This document shows, piece after piece, positions 52,422 through 60,704 of a stretch of DNA of 64,000 nt (positions within the stretch are counted from its first letter, which is position 1; every line of letters begins with the position of its first letter). Source of the stretch: Thermopolyspora sp040678635 (GTDB taxonomy: Bacteria; Actinomycetota; Actinomycetes; Streptosporangiales; Streptosporangiaceae); NCBI RefSeq assembly GCF_040678635.1, contig NZ_JBFATZ010000011.1, positions 186,001 through 250,000 of the forward strand, in the 5' to 3' direction. A program made the position numbers and the translations under genes. The notes under the pieces were generated by a model. That model saw only the letters and a program-made list of their open reading frames with translations, searched no databases and was not told where the DNA came from.

Positions 52422-52451
52422 TTCTGTACGTTTTTACAATTCTGTACAGAA
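52422..52451. promoter_or_regulatory. Candidate Phd operator between phd and clpP-like genes
   Basis: TTCTGTAC occurs at 52422 and 52440; the second copy is a perfect 12-bp palindrome, TTCTGTACAGAA (52440-52451). Phd/YefM proteins bind short palindromes in their own promoters. The 63-bp gap serves both divergent genes. Confidence 0.55.
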
Positions 52452-52469
52452 CGTACGCCGGGAGGACCC

Positions 52470-53099
52470 GTGGACCAGCGCAATCCCCTTCTGACGCCGG
52501 CAAGCCGGGTGACGGAGCTGCCGCCCTCGCCGCACACCGAGCGGGTCTTCGACCGCCTGCTCGCCGAGCGGATCGTGTTCATCGGCAGCGAGATCGACGA
52601 CGAGATCGCCAACCGGGTCTGCGGCCAGCTCCTGCTGCTCGCCGCCGAGGACGACGAGCGCGACATCTTCCTCTACATCAACTCGCCCGGCGGCTCGGTG
52701 ACCGCCGGGATGGCGATGTACGACGTCATGCAGTACCTCCCCAACCCGATCAGCACGGTGGCGATCGGCCTCGCCGCCTCGATGGCGCAGGTCCTGCTGT
52801 GCGCGGGCACCCCCGGCCGGCGGTACGCGCTGCGGCACGCGCGGGTGATGATGCACCAGCCCTCCGGCGGCCTGGGCGGCACCGCCAGCGACATCAGAAT
52901 CCAGGCCGAGCAGATGCGGTACGTGAAGAAGACCTTCGCCGAGCGCATCGCCTTCCACACCGGGCAGAGCGTGGAGCAGGTGGAGGCCGACTGGGACCGG
53001 GACCGGTGGTTCACCGCCGAGGAGGCACGGGCGTACGGGATGGTGGACCACGTCGTCCACCGGGCGGCCCAGGTCGGCTCCGCCGGGCCCGTCTCCTGA
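52470..53099 (+). CDS. ClpP-family serine protease paralogue
   Basis: 209 residues. The triad is visible: S104 in GLAASMAQVLLCAG, H129 in MMHQPSGG, D178 in DWDRDRW. The oxyanion NSPGGSV loop is present. The nucleophile region differs from housekeeping ClpP (GQAASMGAFLL) and no clpX or second clpP is adjacent, so it is an accessory ClpP (ClpP3-like). GTG at 52470 with GGGAGG. Divergent from the Phd antitoxin; Phd antitoxins are classic Clp substrates, which is notable. Confidence 0.88.
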   Translation: MDQRNPLLTPASRVTELPPSPHTERVFDRLLAERIVFIGSEIDDEIANRVCGQLLLLAAEDDERDIFLYINSPGGSVTAGMAMYDVMQYLPNPISTVAIGLAASMAQVLLCAGTPGRRYALRHARVMMHQPSGGLGGTASDIRIQAEQMRYVKKTFAERIAFHTGQSVEQVEADWDRDRWFTAEEARAYGMVDHVVHRAAQVGSAGPVS

Positions 53100-53135
53100 C
53101 GGATCACCCGCTTGACGGGCGGCGGCAGCGGGTAG

Positions 53136-54101
53136 GTGCCGGGCGTGATCTCGGTTTTCGGCAGCGTCAACATGGATCTCGTCGCCTACGTCGAGGCCGC
53201 GCCCGGACGCGGGGAGACCGTCACCGGGCGGGCGTTCCGGATGATCCCCGGAGGGAAGGGCGCCAACCAGGCGATCGCGGCGGCACGGGCAGGGGCGCCG
53301 GTGACCTTCGTCGGCGCGGTCGGGGACGACGCCTTCGGGCCCCGGCTGCGCGAGACGCTGGTCGAGGCGGGCGTGGACGTCACCCACCTGCGGGAGGTCG
53401 AAGGGCCCTCGGGCATCGCCCACATCGTGGTGGACGAGCAGGGCGGCAACTCCATCATCGTGGTGCCGGGGGCCAACGGAAGGATGACCGGGCCGGGCGA
53501 GGCGGAGATCGCCGCGATCTCCCGCACCGACGTGCTGCTGCTGCAGCTCGAACTGCCGCTGGAGGCGGTGATCTCCGCCGCCCGGCAGGCCGCCGCCGTC
53601 GGCGGCGGGGACCACGAGGCCTACACCGTCGGCGCCGGCCCCCGCCCGCACGCCGGACGGGGCGGCGCGGTCTCGGTGATCCTCACTCCGGCGCCGGCGC
53701 GGCCTCTTCCCGGCGAGCTGCTCGACGCCGTCGACGTGATCGTGCCGAACGAGCACGAGGCCGCCGCGCTCACCGGCGCCGGGGAGCCGGAGCGGGCGCT
53801 TGACGCGCTGCTCGAACGGGTCCCCGAGGTGGTGATCACGCTGGGCTCCGAGGGCGTCCTGTACGGCTCCCGCGACGGGAAGCGCCTGCACGTCCCCGCC
53901 GTCAAGGTGAAGGCGGTCGACACCACGGCGGCCGGGGACACCTTCGCCGGAGCCCTCGCGGTGGCCCGCGCCGAGGGCCGCCCCTGCGAACAGGCGCTCC
54001 GCTTCGCCTCGGCCGCGGCCGCCCTGTCGGTGCGGAAGGAGGGCGCGAGCACCTCCATGCCCGACCGCGCCGAGATCGAGGCGCTGCTCGCCGTTCTCTG
54101 A
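53136..54101 (+). CDS. Ribokinase-like PfkB carbohydrate kinase
   Basis: 321 residues. PfkB signatures: FGSVNMDLV at the N-terminus, IPGGKGANQAIAAARAG, and the C-terminal catalytic VDTTAAGDTFAGAL. It phosphorylates a sugar, probably ribose. An insertion of about 22 residues (GGDHEAYTVGAGPRPHAGRG) separates AARQAAAVG from VSVILTPAPARPLP; ribokinases normally run straight through. GTG at 53136, or 53145. Confidence 0.85.
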   Translation: MPGVISVFGSVNMDLVAYVEAAPGRGETVTGRAFRMIPGGKGANQAIAAARAGAPVTFVGAVGDDAFGPRLRETLVEAGVDVTHLREVEGPSGIAHIVVDEQGGNSIIVVPGANGRMTGPGEAEIAAISRTDVLLLQLELPLEAVISAARQAAAVGGGDHEAYTVGAGPRPHAGRGGAVSVILTPAPARPLPGELLDAVDVIVPNEHEAAALTGAGEPERALDALLERVPEVVITLGSEGVLYGSRDGKRLHVPAVKVKAVDTTAAGDTFAGALAVARAEGRPCEQALRFASAAAALSVRKEGASTSMPDRAEIEALLAVL

Positions 54102-54154
54102 CGCGCCCTTCGGGATGCGCCGCCCGGACCGCGCCGCTTGTCGATTAGGGACTT

Positions 54155-54167
54155 AGCTATATAGCTT
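54155..54167 (+). promoter_or_regulatory. Palindrome and leaderless -10 of the PhzF-like gene
   Basis: AGCTATATAGCT (54155-54166) is a perfect 12-bp palindrome overlapping TAGCTT (54162-54167), which ends 7 nt before the ATG at 54175. A repressor there would block RNA polymerase directly. Confidence 0.5.
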
Positions 54168-54174
54168 ATTGCCT

Positions 54175-55011
54175 ATGTACCCTTATGTGATCTTGGACGT
54201 CTTCACCGACACACCTCTGGAGGGCAACCCGCTGGCGGTCTTCCCCCGCGCCGAGGACATCCCCGGCGAGCGACTCCAGGCGATCGCGCGAGAGATGAAC
54301 CTGTCCGAGACGGTCTTCGTGCTGCCCCCCGAGGGCGAGGGGCACGCGCGGGTGCGCATCTTCACCCCGGCGGTCGAGCTCCCCTTCGCCGGGCACCCCA
54401 CCTTGGGCACCGCGTACCACATCGCCGACCGGGACGGCCTGGACCGCGTCGTGCTGGAGACCGGCTCCGGGGCCGTGGCCGTCGAGTTCGAACGCGCGGA
54501 CGGGCGGCTCGCCTCGGGGCGCATGCGGCAGCCGATCCCCACGTGGGAACCGTACGAGCGCGCGGATGAGATCCTCGCCGCGCTCGGGGTGGAGACGTCG
54601 GAGCTGCCGGTCGAGCTGTACGTCAACGGCCCCCGGTTCGTGTACGTGGCCCTGGAGAGCGAGGAACGGGTGGCCGCCCTCGCCCCGGACCTCGCCGCGC
54701 TCGCCGCTCACGGCACCGTGGGCGTGGTCTGCTTCGCGGGGGCGGGCACCCGCTGGAAGTGCCGGGTGTTCTCCCCGGGGGCGGGCATCGCCGAGGACCC
54801 GGCCACCGGCTCGGCCGCGGGGCCCTTCGCCGTCCACCTCGCGCGCCACGGCCGGATCGCCCACGGCGAGGAGATCCGGATCGCTCAGGGCGCGGAGATC
54901 GGCAGGCCCTCGACCCTGTACGCCCGAGCGCTCGGCGAAGGCGACAGAATCGACGCCGTGGAGGTCGCGGGCTCGGCCGTGTTGGTCGCCCGGGGAGAAT
55001 TCCTCGCCTGA
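54175..55011 (+). CDS. PhzF-family isomerase/epimerase
   Basis: 278 residues. The catalytic Glu is E45 in MNLSETVFVL, at the same position as in PhzF. Other signatures are FAGHPTLGTAY and EDPATGSAAGPFAVHLA. PhzF isomerises trans-2,3-dihydro-3-hydroxyanthranilate in phenazine synthesis, but no other phenazine genes are here, so it is one of the many family members of unknown substrate. ATG at 54175 (leaderless) is preferred to the TTG at 54169. Confidence 0.9.
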   Translation: MYPYVILDVFTDTPLEGNPLAVFPRAEDIPGERLQAIAREMNLSETVFVLPPEGEGHARVRIFTPAVELPFAGHPTLGTAYHIADRDGLDRVVLETGSGAVAVEFERADGRLASGRMRQPIPTWEPYERADEILAALGVETSELPVELYVNGPRFVYVALESEERVAALAPDLAALAAHGTVGVVCFAGAGTRWKCRVFSPGAGIAEDPATGSAAGPFAVHLARHGRIAHGEEIRIAQGAEIGRPSTLYARALGEGDRIDAVEVAGSAVLVARGEFLA

Positions 55012-55089
55012 CGATGTCTGCCTGAGTCTGTCTGACGATGTCGCGGGCGAGGGCGCCGCAGCCTATGGTTTTCTCCGGGCCGCGATCGG

Positions 55090-55171
55090 CCTACCGTCCG
55101 ACGAGGTGGCCATGCGCGCCGATACTGGTATGAAGGTCTACGAGGTGCACCGGCTGCCGGTCACCTGGTGA
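55090..55171 (+). pseudogene. C-terminal remnant of a cytochrome P450
   Basis: The frame ending at 55171 reads LPSDEVAMRADTGMKVYEVH then RLPVTW and a stop. This is the usual end of actinobacterial P450s (PEEV.FR.DM.VYGVH.LPVTW). The heme-binding Cys loop and everything upstream are absent. A [3Fe-4S] ferredoxin gene starts 24 bp later, the classic P450-ferredoxin order, so the P450 was probably lost from a former pair. Confidence 0.6.
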
Positions 55172-55195
55172 CGAGGCGACAGGAGGCGTAATCAC

Positions 55196-55390
55196 ATGAA
55201 GATCAGCGCCGACACCGATGTGTGCATCGGGGCGGGGATGTGCGCGCTGACGGCGCCGGAGGTGTTCGACCAGAGCGAGGAGGACGGCACCGTCGTGCTG
55301 CTCGACGCCGAACCGACGGGGGAACTGGAGCGCAAGGCCCGGCAGGCCGTGCAACTGTGCCCGTCGGGGGCGCTGAAGCTCGTCGAGTAG
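55196..55390 (+). CDS. [3Fe-4S] ferredoxin
   Basis: 64 residues. Cluster ligands C10, C16 (CIGAGMC, CX5C) and C55 (LCPSGAL). The missing second Cys of CxxCxxC marks a 3Fe-4S cluster, as in ferredoxins that feed P450s. AGGAGG lies 8 nt before the ATG. Its presumed P450 partner survives only as a fragment upstream, so it may now serve other P450s. Confidence 0.92.
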   Translation: MKISADTDVCIGAGMCALTAPEVFDQSEEDGTVVLLDAEPTGELERKARQAVQLCPSGALKLVE

Positions 55391-55409
55391 TCCTGCGCGG
55401 TTCCCGCGG

Positions 55410-55805
55410 TCAGAACGGATCCTCCCAGAGCGTGGCGGCCAGGCCGGCGCAGGCGACGTCCTGCGCCGGTGTCCCGCCGCTGACGCCGACGCCGCCGACG
55501 ACGGTCTCGGCGTTCCACAGCGGTATGCCGCCGGCGACGCAGACGAACCGGCCGGAGGCGAGGCCGTACAGCTCGCCGCGGGGCGCGACCAGGGGCGCCA
55601 GGTCGGCCGTCGCCGCGCGCAGCGCCACCGCCGTGTACGCCTTGGCGGGCGCGAGTTCCGGGCCCGCGATGTCGGCCCCGTCCATGCGCTGGAACGCCAG
55701 CAGGTGGCCTCCCGCGTCCACCACCGCCACCGAGATGAGGGCGCCGAGCCGCCGTGCCTCCTTGATCGCCGACTCGCACATGCGCAGAGCGAGGTCGAGG
55801 TTCAC
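55410..55805 (-). CDS. GlcG/HbpS-family heme-binding-like protein
   Basis: 131 residues. GlcG/HbpS signatures: ALISVAVVDAGGHLLAFQRMDGA and GGIPLWNAETVVGGVGVSGG at the C-terminus. There is no signal peptide, unlike secreted HbpS. Role unknown; often next to oxidoreductases. GTG at 55805. Confidence 0.88.
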   Translation of the reverse strand: MNLDLALRMCESAIKEARRLGALISVAVVDAGGHLLAFQRMDGADIAGPELAPAKAYTAVALRAATADLAPLVAPRGELYGLASGRFVCVAGGIPLWNAETVVGGVGVSGGTPAQDVACAGLAATLWEDPF

Positions 55806-55995
55806 CGGGTGACCGCCATAACCGAAAGCTTGCCATGAACCTTGCCAAGAACATCGTGTCCGGGCATACGCACAGTTCGCTTCATATCCGGAGTTTCGCC
55901 CTCCATGCTTGCGGCCGGGCGCGTGGTACTAAGCTGCTCGCCCGCGGAGGCCGGGTGATCGGAGCCGGGTGATCGGATCGGAGGGGGAGACGCGG

Positions 55996-57060
55996 GTGGC
56001 GGAGGTCAGGGAACACGATCTGTCGCGGGACGAGGTGCTCGCCCGGGTCGAGCTGGTGGCGCGCCGCGCGCTGGCGCGCTACGACGCCCCGCCGGAGGCC
56101 CGGGTCACGCTGATCAACGTCTCCGAGAACGCCACCTACCGGGTGGACGGCCTGGACGGATGGGACGGCGGCGGCACGGCGGGCGCCGCGATCCTGCGGG
56201 TCCACCGGCTCGGCTACCACTCGCGGGAGGCGATCGCCTCCGAGCTGGCCTGGCTGGAGGCGCTGCGGCGCGACGCCGGGGTGCGTACCCCCGCCGTGCT
56301 GCCCGCCGCCGACGGCTCCCGGATCGTCACCGTGCCCGACCCCGGCGCGCCGCCCGGGGGAGAGCTCCGCCACTGCGTCATGTTCGAGCTCCTGCCCGGG
56401 ACCGAGCCCGCGGAGGACCGCCTCGTCGAGGACTTCGAGCCGCTCGGCGCGCTCACCGCGCGCATGCACCTGCACGCCCGCGAGTGGACGCGCCCGCCGG
56501 GCTTCACCCGCTTCCACTGGGACTACGACGCCGCCCTGGGCTCGGTGGCCCGGTGGGGCCGGTGGCAGGACGGGGCCGGCGTCGACAAGGAGGCCGCGGC
56601 CGTGCTCTCCCGGCTCGACGCCACGCTGCGCGAGCGGCTGGCCCGCTTCGGGCGGGGGCCCGACCGGTACGGCCTGATCCACGCCGATCTCCGGCTCGCC
56701 AACCTCCTGGTGGACGGCGCGGCGGGCGGCCGGCCGGGAGTGATCGACTTCGACGACTGCGGGTTCGGCTGGTTCCTGTACGACCTCGGGGCGGCGGTCA
56801 GCTTCATCGAGCACTACCCGCAGGTGCCGGAGATGATCGAATCCTGGACGCGGGGCTACCGGTCGGTCCGCCCGCTGCCCCGGGAGGACGAGGCGGAGAT
56901 CTGGACGTTCATCATGCTCCGCCGCCTGCTGCTGGTCGCCTGGATCGGGTCCCACACCGGCGTCCCGATCGCCCGCGAACTCGGCGCCGGCTACACGGCG
57001 GGCACCTGCGACCTGGCCGAACGGTATCTCGGCGGCGCCCTTCGCGGGGTTCTCCACTGA
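55996..57060 (+). CDS. APH-family phosphotransferase (aminoglycoside/homoserine kinase-like)
   Basis: 354 residues. Kinase-like fold: LIHADLRLANLLVD is the catalytic loop (HxDxxxxN), GVIDFDDCGFGWFLYDLG the metal-binding DFD. The N-lobe has VSENATYRVDG as its glycine-rich region. Closest in style to the homoserine kinase/choline kinase-like enzymes of actinomycetes. The GTG at 55996 has GGGGGAG 7 nt upstream and is preferred to GTG 55969. Substrate unknown. Confidence 0.85.
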   Translation: MAEVREHDLSRDEVLARVELVARRALARYDAPPEARVTLINVSENATYRVDGLDGWDGGGTAGAAILRVHRLGYHSREAIASELAWLEALRRDAGVRTPAVLPAADGSRIVTVPDPGAPPGGELRHCVMFELLPGTEPAEDRLVEDFEPLGALTARMHLHAREWTRPPGFTRFHWDYDAALGSVARWGRWQDGAGVDKEAAAVLSRLDATLRERLARFGRGPDRYGLIHADLRLANLLVDGAAGGRPGVIDFDDCGFGWFLYDLGAAVSFIEHYPQVPEMIESWTRGYRSVRPLPREDEAEIWTFIMLRRLLLVAWIGSHTGVPIARELGAGYTAGTCDLAERYLGGALRGVLH

Positions 57061-57247
57061 GCCCGCAATGAACCCCTTCCGCCAGCCCGTGGAATAGGCC
57101 GAATTTTTCCTTCAAATTTCTCTGAACCGCTCTCCGAGGGGCGGCGTATCTCGCGGCGTAGGAGTTCGCGCGGAGCACCCGAACCACGCGCATGTGCACC
57201 CTCTCGTGCGAACTGAAAAAGCGCATGCCGACGACATAGGAGGCCAG

Positions 57248-58399
57248 ATGCGGCCACGCATCGTCACGCTCTGCGCTGCGGCACTCGTCCTGGGCATCAC
57301 CGGCACGGTCCCTGCGCACGCCACATCGCAAAGCACCACCGGCAAATCGGAGACCTCGGGGAACGGCACGCCTCGGGCCACCCGGTACGCCGAGATCCCC
57401 TTGGTCTCCGACCTCCGTGGCAAGGCACCGATCACCGACCCCAAGCTGGTCAACGCCTGGGGCATCGCGCTCGGCAAGACGTTGTGGGTCTCCAACGCCG
57501 GCACCGGCACCGCCACCGTGTACAGCGGCGGTCCCGGTTCCATCAAGAAGGCGCCCACCGAGGTGGCCATCCCCGGAGGCACGCCGACCGGCCAGGTCGT
57601 CAACACCACCGACGACTTCGTGGTCAAGGGCAAGGGCGGCAAGGGCCCGGCGACGTTCATCTTCGCCAGCCCGAGCGGCGCCATCACCGGCTGGAACGCG
57701 GAGGCCGACCCCAAGAACGCGATCATCTCGGCGTTCACCAGGGGCGCCGACTACAAGGGCCTGGCCCTCATGGAGACCAACCGCGGCAACTTCCTGCTCG
57801 CCGCCGACTTCGCCAACAACCGCATCGCCGTATGGGACGGCGACTTCAACAGGGTGCACCTGGGACGCCGCGCCTTCCACGACCCGTTCATGCCGAAGAA
57901 CTACCACCCCTACAACGTCGAGGTCGTCGGCGACGTCGTCATGGTCGCCTACGCCCTGCGCGACCCGGCCACCGGCAAGTCGGTGGCGGGCAAGGGCAAG
58001 GGCTTCGTCAGCGCCTTCCGTCCCGACGGCCGCTTCCTGCGCCGGATGGTCAGCCGCGGCCGCCTCAACGCCCCGTGGGCCATGATCCTCGCGCCCAAGA
58101 ACTTCGGGACCTTCTCGAACGCCCTGCTCATCGGCAACTTCGGCGACGGCTGGGTGAACGCCTTCAACCCGCACAACGGCCGCTACCTCGGCCCGCTCCG
58201 CTGGCCCAACGGCAAGCCGATCGCGATCGAGGGCCTGTGGGACCTGGAGCCCGGCACCGCCGAACTCGGCGGCACCGACGCGATCTGGTTCTCCGCCGGC
58301 ATCCAGAAGGTCCAGCACGGCCTGCTCGGCGTCCTGCGCCCGGCCCGGCCCGGCGACCCGACCGGCGGCAGCGCGGTGCCGCAGGGCGGCGGCTACTGA
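57248..58399 (+). CDS. Secreted TIGR03118-family beta-propeller-like protein
   Basis: 383 residues. Sec signal (RIVTLCAAALVLGITGTVPA, cut after about AHA). The body has the TIGR03118 pattern: DPKLVNAWGIAL, LWVSNAGTGTATVY, ITGWNAEADPKN, LLAADFANNRIAVWDG, GDGWVNAFNPHNGRYLG. These repeated strands suggest a beta-propeller. Function not known. ATG at 57248, AGGAGG 6 nt upstream. Confidence 0.85.
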   Translation: MRPRIVTLCAAALVLGITGTVPAHATSQSTTGKSETSGNGTPRATRYAEIPLVSDLRGKAPITDPKLVNAWGIALGKTLWVSNAGTGTATVYSGGPGSIKKAPTEVAIPGGTPTGQVVNTTDDFVVKGKGGKGPATFIFASPSGAITGWNAEADPKNAIISAFTRGADYKGLALMETNRGNFLLAADFANNRIAVWDGDFNRVHLGRRAFHDPFMPKNYHPYNVEVVGDVVMVAYALRDPATGKSVAGKGKGFVSAFRPDGRFLRRMVSRGRLNAPWAMILAPKNFGTFSNALLIGNFGDGWVNAFNPHNGRYLGPLRWPNGKPIAIEGLWDLEPGTAELGGTDAIWFSAGIQKVQHGLLGVLRPARPGDPTGGSAVPQGGGY

Positions 58400-58720
58400 C
58401 GGCCTGAGCGGCGACGAGCGCCCGGCTACGGAGGGTGGCGCGGACCCTTCGTGGCCGGTGCCGCCGCCGTCCTCGTGAAAACAAATAACGGGCGGCCGCG
58501 AAAAGCCCGAACAAAACAATCGGGAATCGCGCCCGAACCTCACTTCGCCATAGTGAACGTTCATGCCGTAACCGTCCACGCCGAAACAAGGAGGGATGCC
58601 AGGGGTAACACCAGGGAAATGACACGCATCGTGCGTCACCGGCATCAGGCGGGCAGGTAAGTGAGGGGCGGCACAGCCGTCGACCTGCCCGCCTCGGCCG
58701 TTGTCCAAGACCCCCGCCGA
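58400..58720. other. 321-bp gap between convergent genes
   Basis: No gene is supported. It holds a 10-bp palindrome TGAACGTTCA (58554-58563), a small hairpin GACGCAC-type at about 58620, and a terminator-like stem at 58648-58693. Confidence 0.5.
58648..58693. terminator. Terminator-like stem between convergent genes
   Basis: Arms GGCGGGCAGGT and ACCTGCCCGCC (11 bp, perfect) with a 24-nt loop, between the TIGR03118 gene and the BpsA-like gene. Confidence 0.5.
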
Positions 58721-60463
58721 TCAGAACGCGCGCGGCGACGTCGCCAGGATGTGGCGGATCCGGTGGCGGGGAAGTTCGATCAGGCGCAGGTCGAGGACGC
58801 CGGGGCCGGGCGCGGACTTCTCGATCATGGTGCGGGCCTGGTTCTTGGTGAGGACGACGTCCCGGGTGGTACGGGCCGCCCGGATGAGCGCCTCGCGCCA
58901 GACGTTGCCGAGCTTGCCGTGGGCGCGGGACAGCAGCGCGTGGGCGATCAGGGAGCCCGGATCCTCCGGGTCGGGCGGGACGGCGGTGGCCTCGACGACG
59001 CAGTGACGCGGCGTGGGGAAGCTGCGGCGGAACCGCAGGGCGTACTTGGGCGCGATGATCTCGGTGAGCCGCCGCTGGCCCTCGGCGTTCGCCACGTCGG
59101 GGTGATTGTTGGGGACGAGCAGGGCGAGCCGCGTCGCGTTGACCGCCAGCAGGGCACGCAGCAGCCAGGGGCCCGGGTCCTGGGAGAGGTCGGCGGCCAC
59201 GGCCGCGCCCGGCCGGGAGGCGATGCCGCGGGGCAGCCCCTCGCCGATCAGCGCGCCGACGTCGAGGCGGGCGACGCCGGAGAGCCGGGGGTGCCCGTCC
59301 GGCCAGCCCGGCCCCGCGACGGCCGTCAGGCCCGTCACGGTCGAGCCGGCCGCCGCCGCGTCGATCAGGGCGTCGGCCGGTTCGCCGGACAAGGGTTCCT
59401 GGGCGGCCTCCAGCGACTGCGGGCCGTGCGTGTAGATCCCGTGCGTGTGGTTCTTGGCGAGCGCGCCCTCCGCCCGAGGCCCGATCAGCGACCAGCTCTT
59501 GGCCGTTGGCCGGAACACGTACAGATCGCTGCTGGACCCGACCGCCTGCGCCCCGACATAGCGGTTGAAATCCGGCAGGATCGCCTCGCACGCGAGGTGG
59601 AGGTCCTGCGCGGCACGTTGCACCTTCAGCCCCAGCGCCGGATGACGCTCGCCGAACCCGTACGCCATGACGAGCCGGGCGTTCTCCCGGTCCCGCAGCC
59701 CGGCCAGGCCGCGGGCGAGGAACAACCGCACGCCCTCGGGCGTGTACGGCGGATCGGTGACCACCAGGTCGGCCTGCTCGGCCGCGCCCGCCGGGAGCCC
59801 GAACCGCAGATCGGCGTGGAGGCAGCGCACGTCCAGGCCCAGCCGGTCGGCCCGCACGTCGATGAACTCCAGGATGCGCTCGTCAATGTCGACGACCGTG
59901 ACGGCGACGGCGGGATTCACCTGGCAGACCGCCAGGGAGGTCAGGTCGTGGTCGCCGACGCACAGCAGCCGCCGACCGGCCAGCTCGAAGACGCCGTCGA
60001 GCCAGACCGCCCGGCGCACGGCGGTCTCCGGCGTCGCCGCGACGTGGTCCAGGGCCTTGCGCGACACGGGCGCGGCGGCGACCAGCTCGCCCATCCGCCC
60101 GACCAGCTCCGACGCCGCCGCCATCCGCTCGGCCAGCGGATCGGCGATCCTGGTTCGCGCCAGGTGCTCGTACCGGCACAGGTCCCGATAGGCGGCTCGC
60201 CGCTCGGGGGCGATCGTCAGCTCGGGCTCGCCGCCGGGCCGCCGTATCAGATCGGGTCCGAGCGCGCCGAGGAGGTCCTCGACGGTCCTGCGCGACAGGC
60301 CCGAGTCGCGGATCAGCTCGTCGAACCGGTACGCCCGCTCGGTCAGCCGCGCCACCACCTCACGCAGCGCCCGGCCACCGACGCCGAAGCCCGCGATCAC
60401 CCGCGTGACCGCCGCGAGCGGATCGTCGTCGGGCGGCACCGGCCGGTCATCGTGCATGGACAC
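58721..60463 (-). CDS. BpsA-like branched-chain polyamine synthase with long C-terminal extension
   Basis: 580 residues. An N-terminal winged-helix region (about 10-90) precedes an aminopropyltransferase-type Rossmann core: LCVGDHDLTSLAVCQVNPAV, VVDIDERILEFIDVRADRLG and VVTDPPYTPEGVRLFLARG. This is the bis(aminopropyl)spermidine synthase (BpsA) family known from thermophiles. BpsA is about 350 residues; here another ~230 residues (about 350-580) follow that I do not recognise, with ARLALLVPNNHPDVANAEGQ and LIGEGLPRGIA. ATG at 60457 or the GTG at 60463. Confidence 0.75.
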   Translation of the reverse strand: MSMHDDRPVPPDDDPLAAVTRVIAGFGVGGRALREVVARLTERAYRFDELIRDSGLSRRTVEDLLGALGPDLIRRPGGEPELTIAPERRAAYRDLCRYEHLARTRIADPLAERMAAASELVGRMGELVAAAPVSRKALDHVAATPETAVRRAVWLDGVFELAGRRLLCVGDHDLTSLAVCQVNPAVAVTVVDIDERILEFIDVRADRLGLDVRCLHADLRFGLPAGAAEQADLVVTDPPYTPEGVRLFLARGLAGLRDRENARLVMAYGFGERHPALGLKVQRAAQDLHLACEAILPDFNRYVGAQAVGSSSDLYVFRPTAKSWSLIGPRAEGALAKNHTHGIYTHGPQSLEAAQEPLSGEPADALIDAAAAGSTVTGLTAVAGPGWPDGHPRLSGVARLDVGALIGEGLPRGIASRPGAAVAADLSQDPGPWLLRALLAVNATRLALLVPNNHPDVANAEGQRRLTEIIAPKYALRFRRSFPTPRHCVVEATAVPPDPEDPGSLIAHALLSRAHGKLGNVWREALIRAARTTRDVVLTKNQARTMIEKSAPGPGVLDLRLIELPRHRIRHILATSPRAF

Positions 60464-60704
60464 CCCAGGTCTGTGGCGAACGCCGATCGTGTGGGAGGAC
60501 GCGCCACTCTACCAGCGTCCGCCGCCTGCCTCGGGAGCCGCCGAACCGCCCACCCCACAGCCTTGCCCCCATACCAGCACGGGCCGGGGCCTATGGGACT
60601 TGAGGAGATTCTGCTATCAACAGTGCTTCGAGTGCGCCGATTTGGCTCTTCACCGCGTATCTCCCAGTGACGCCGCTCGGAGGGGCGCGCGCGTAGGAGG
60701 TGTC

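Noticed and set aside
54169..54174. TTG start two codons upstream for the PhzF-like gene
   Set aside because: The ATG at 54175 lies 7 nt after the -10 and gives the catalytic Glu at position 45, as in the family.
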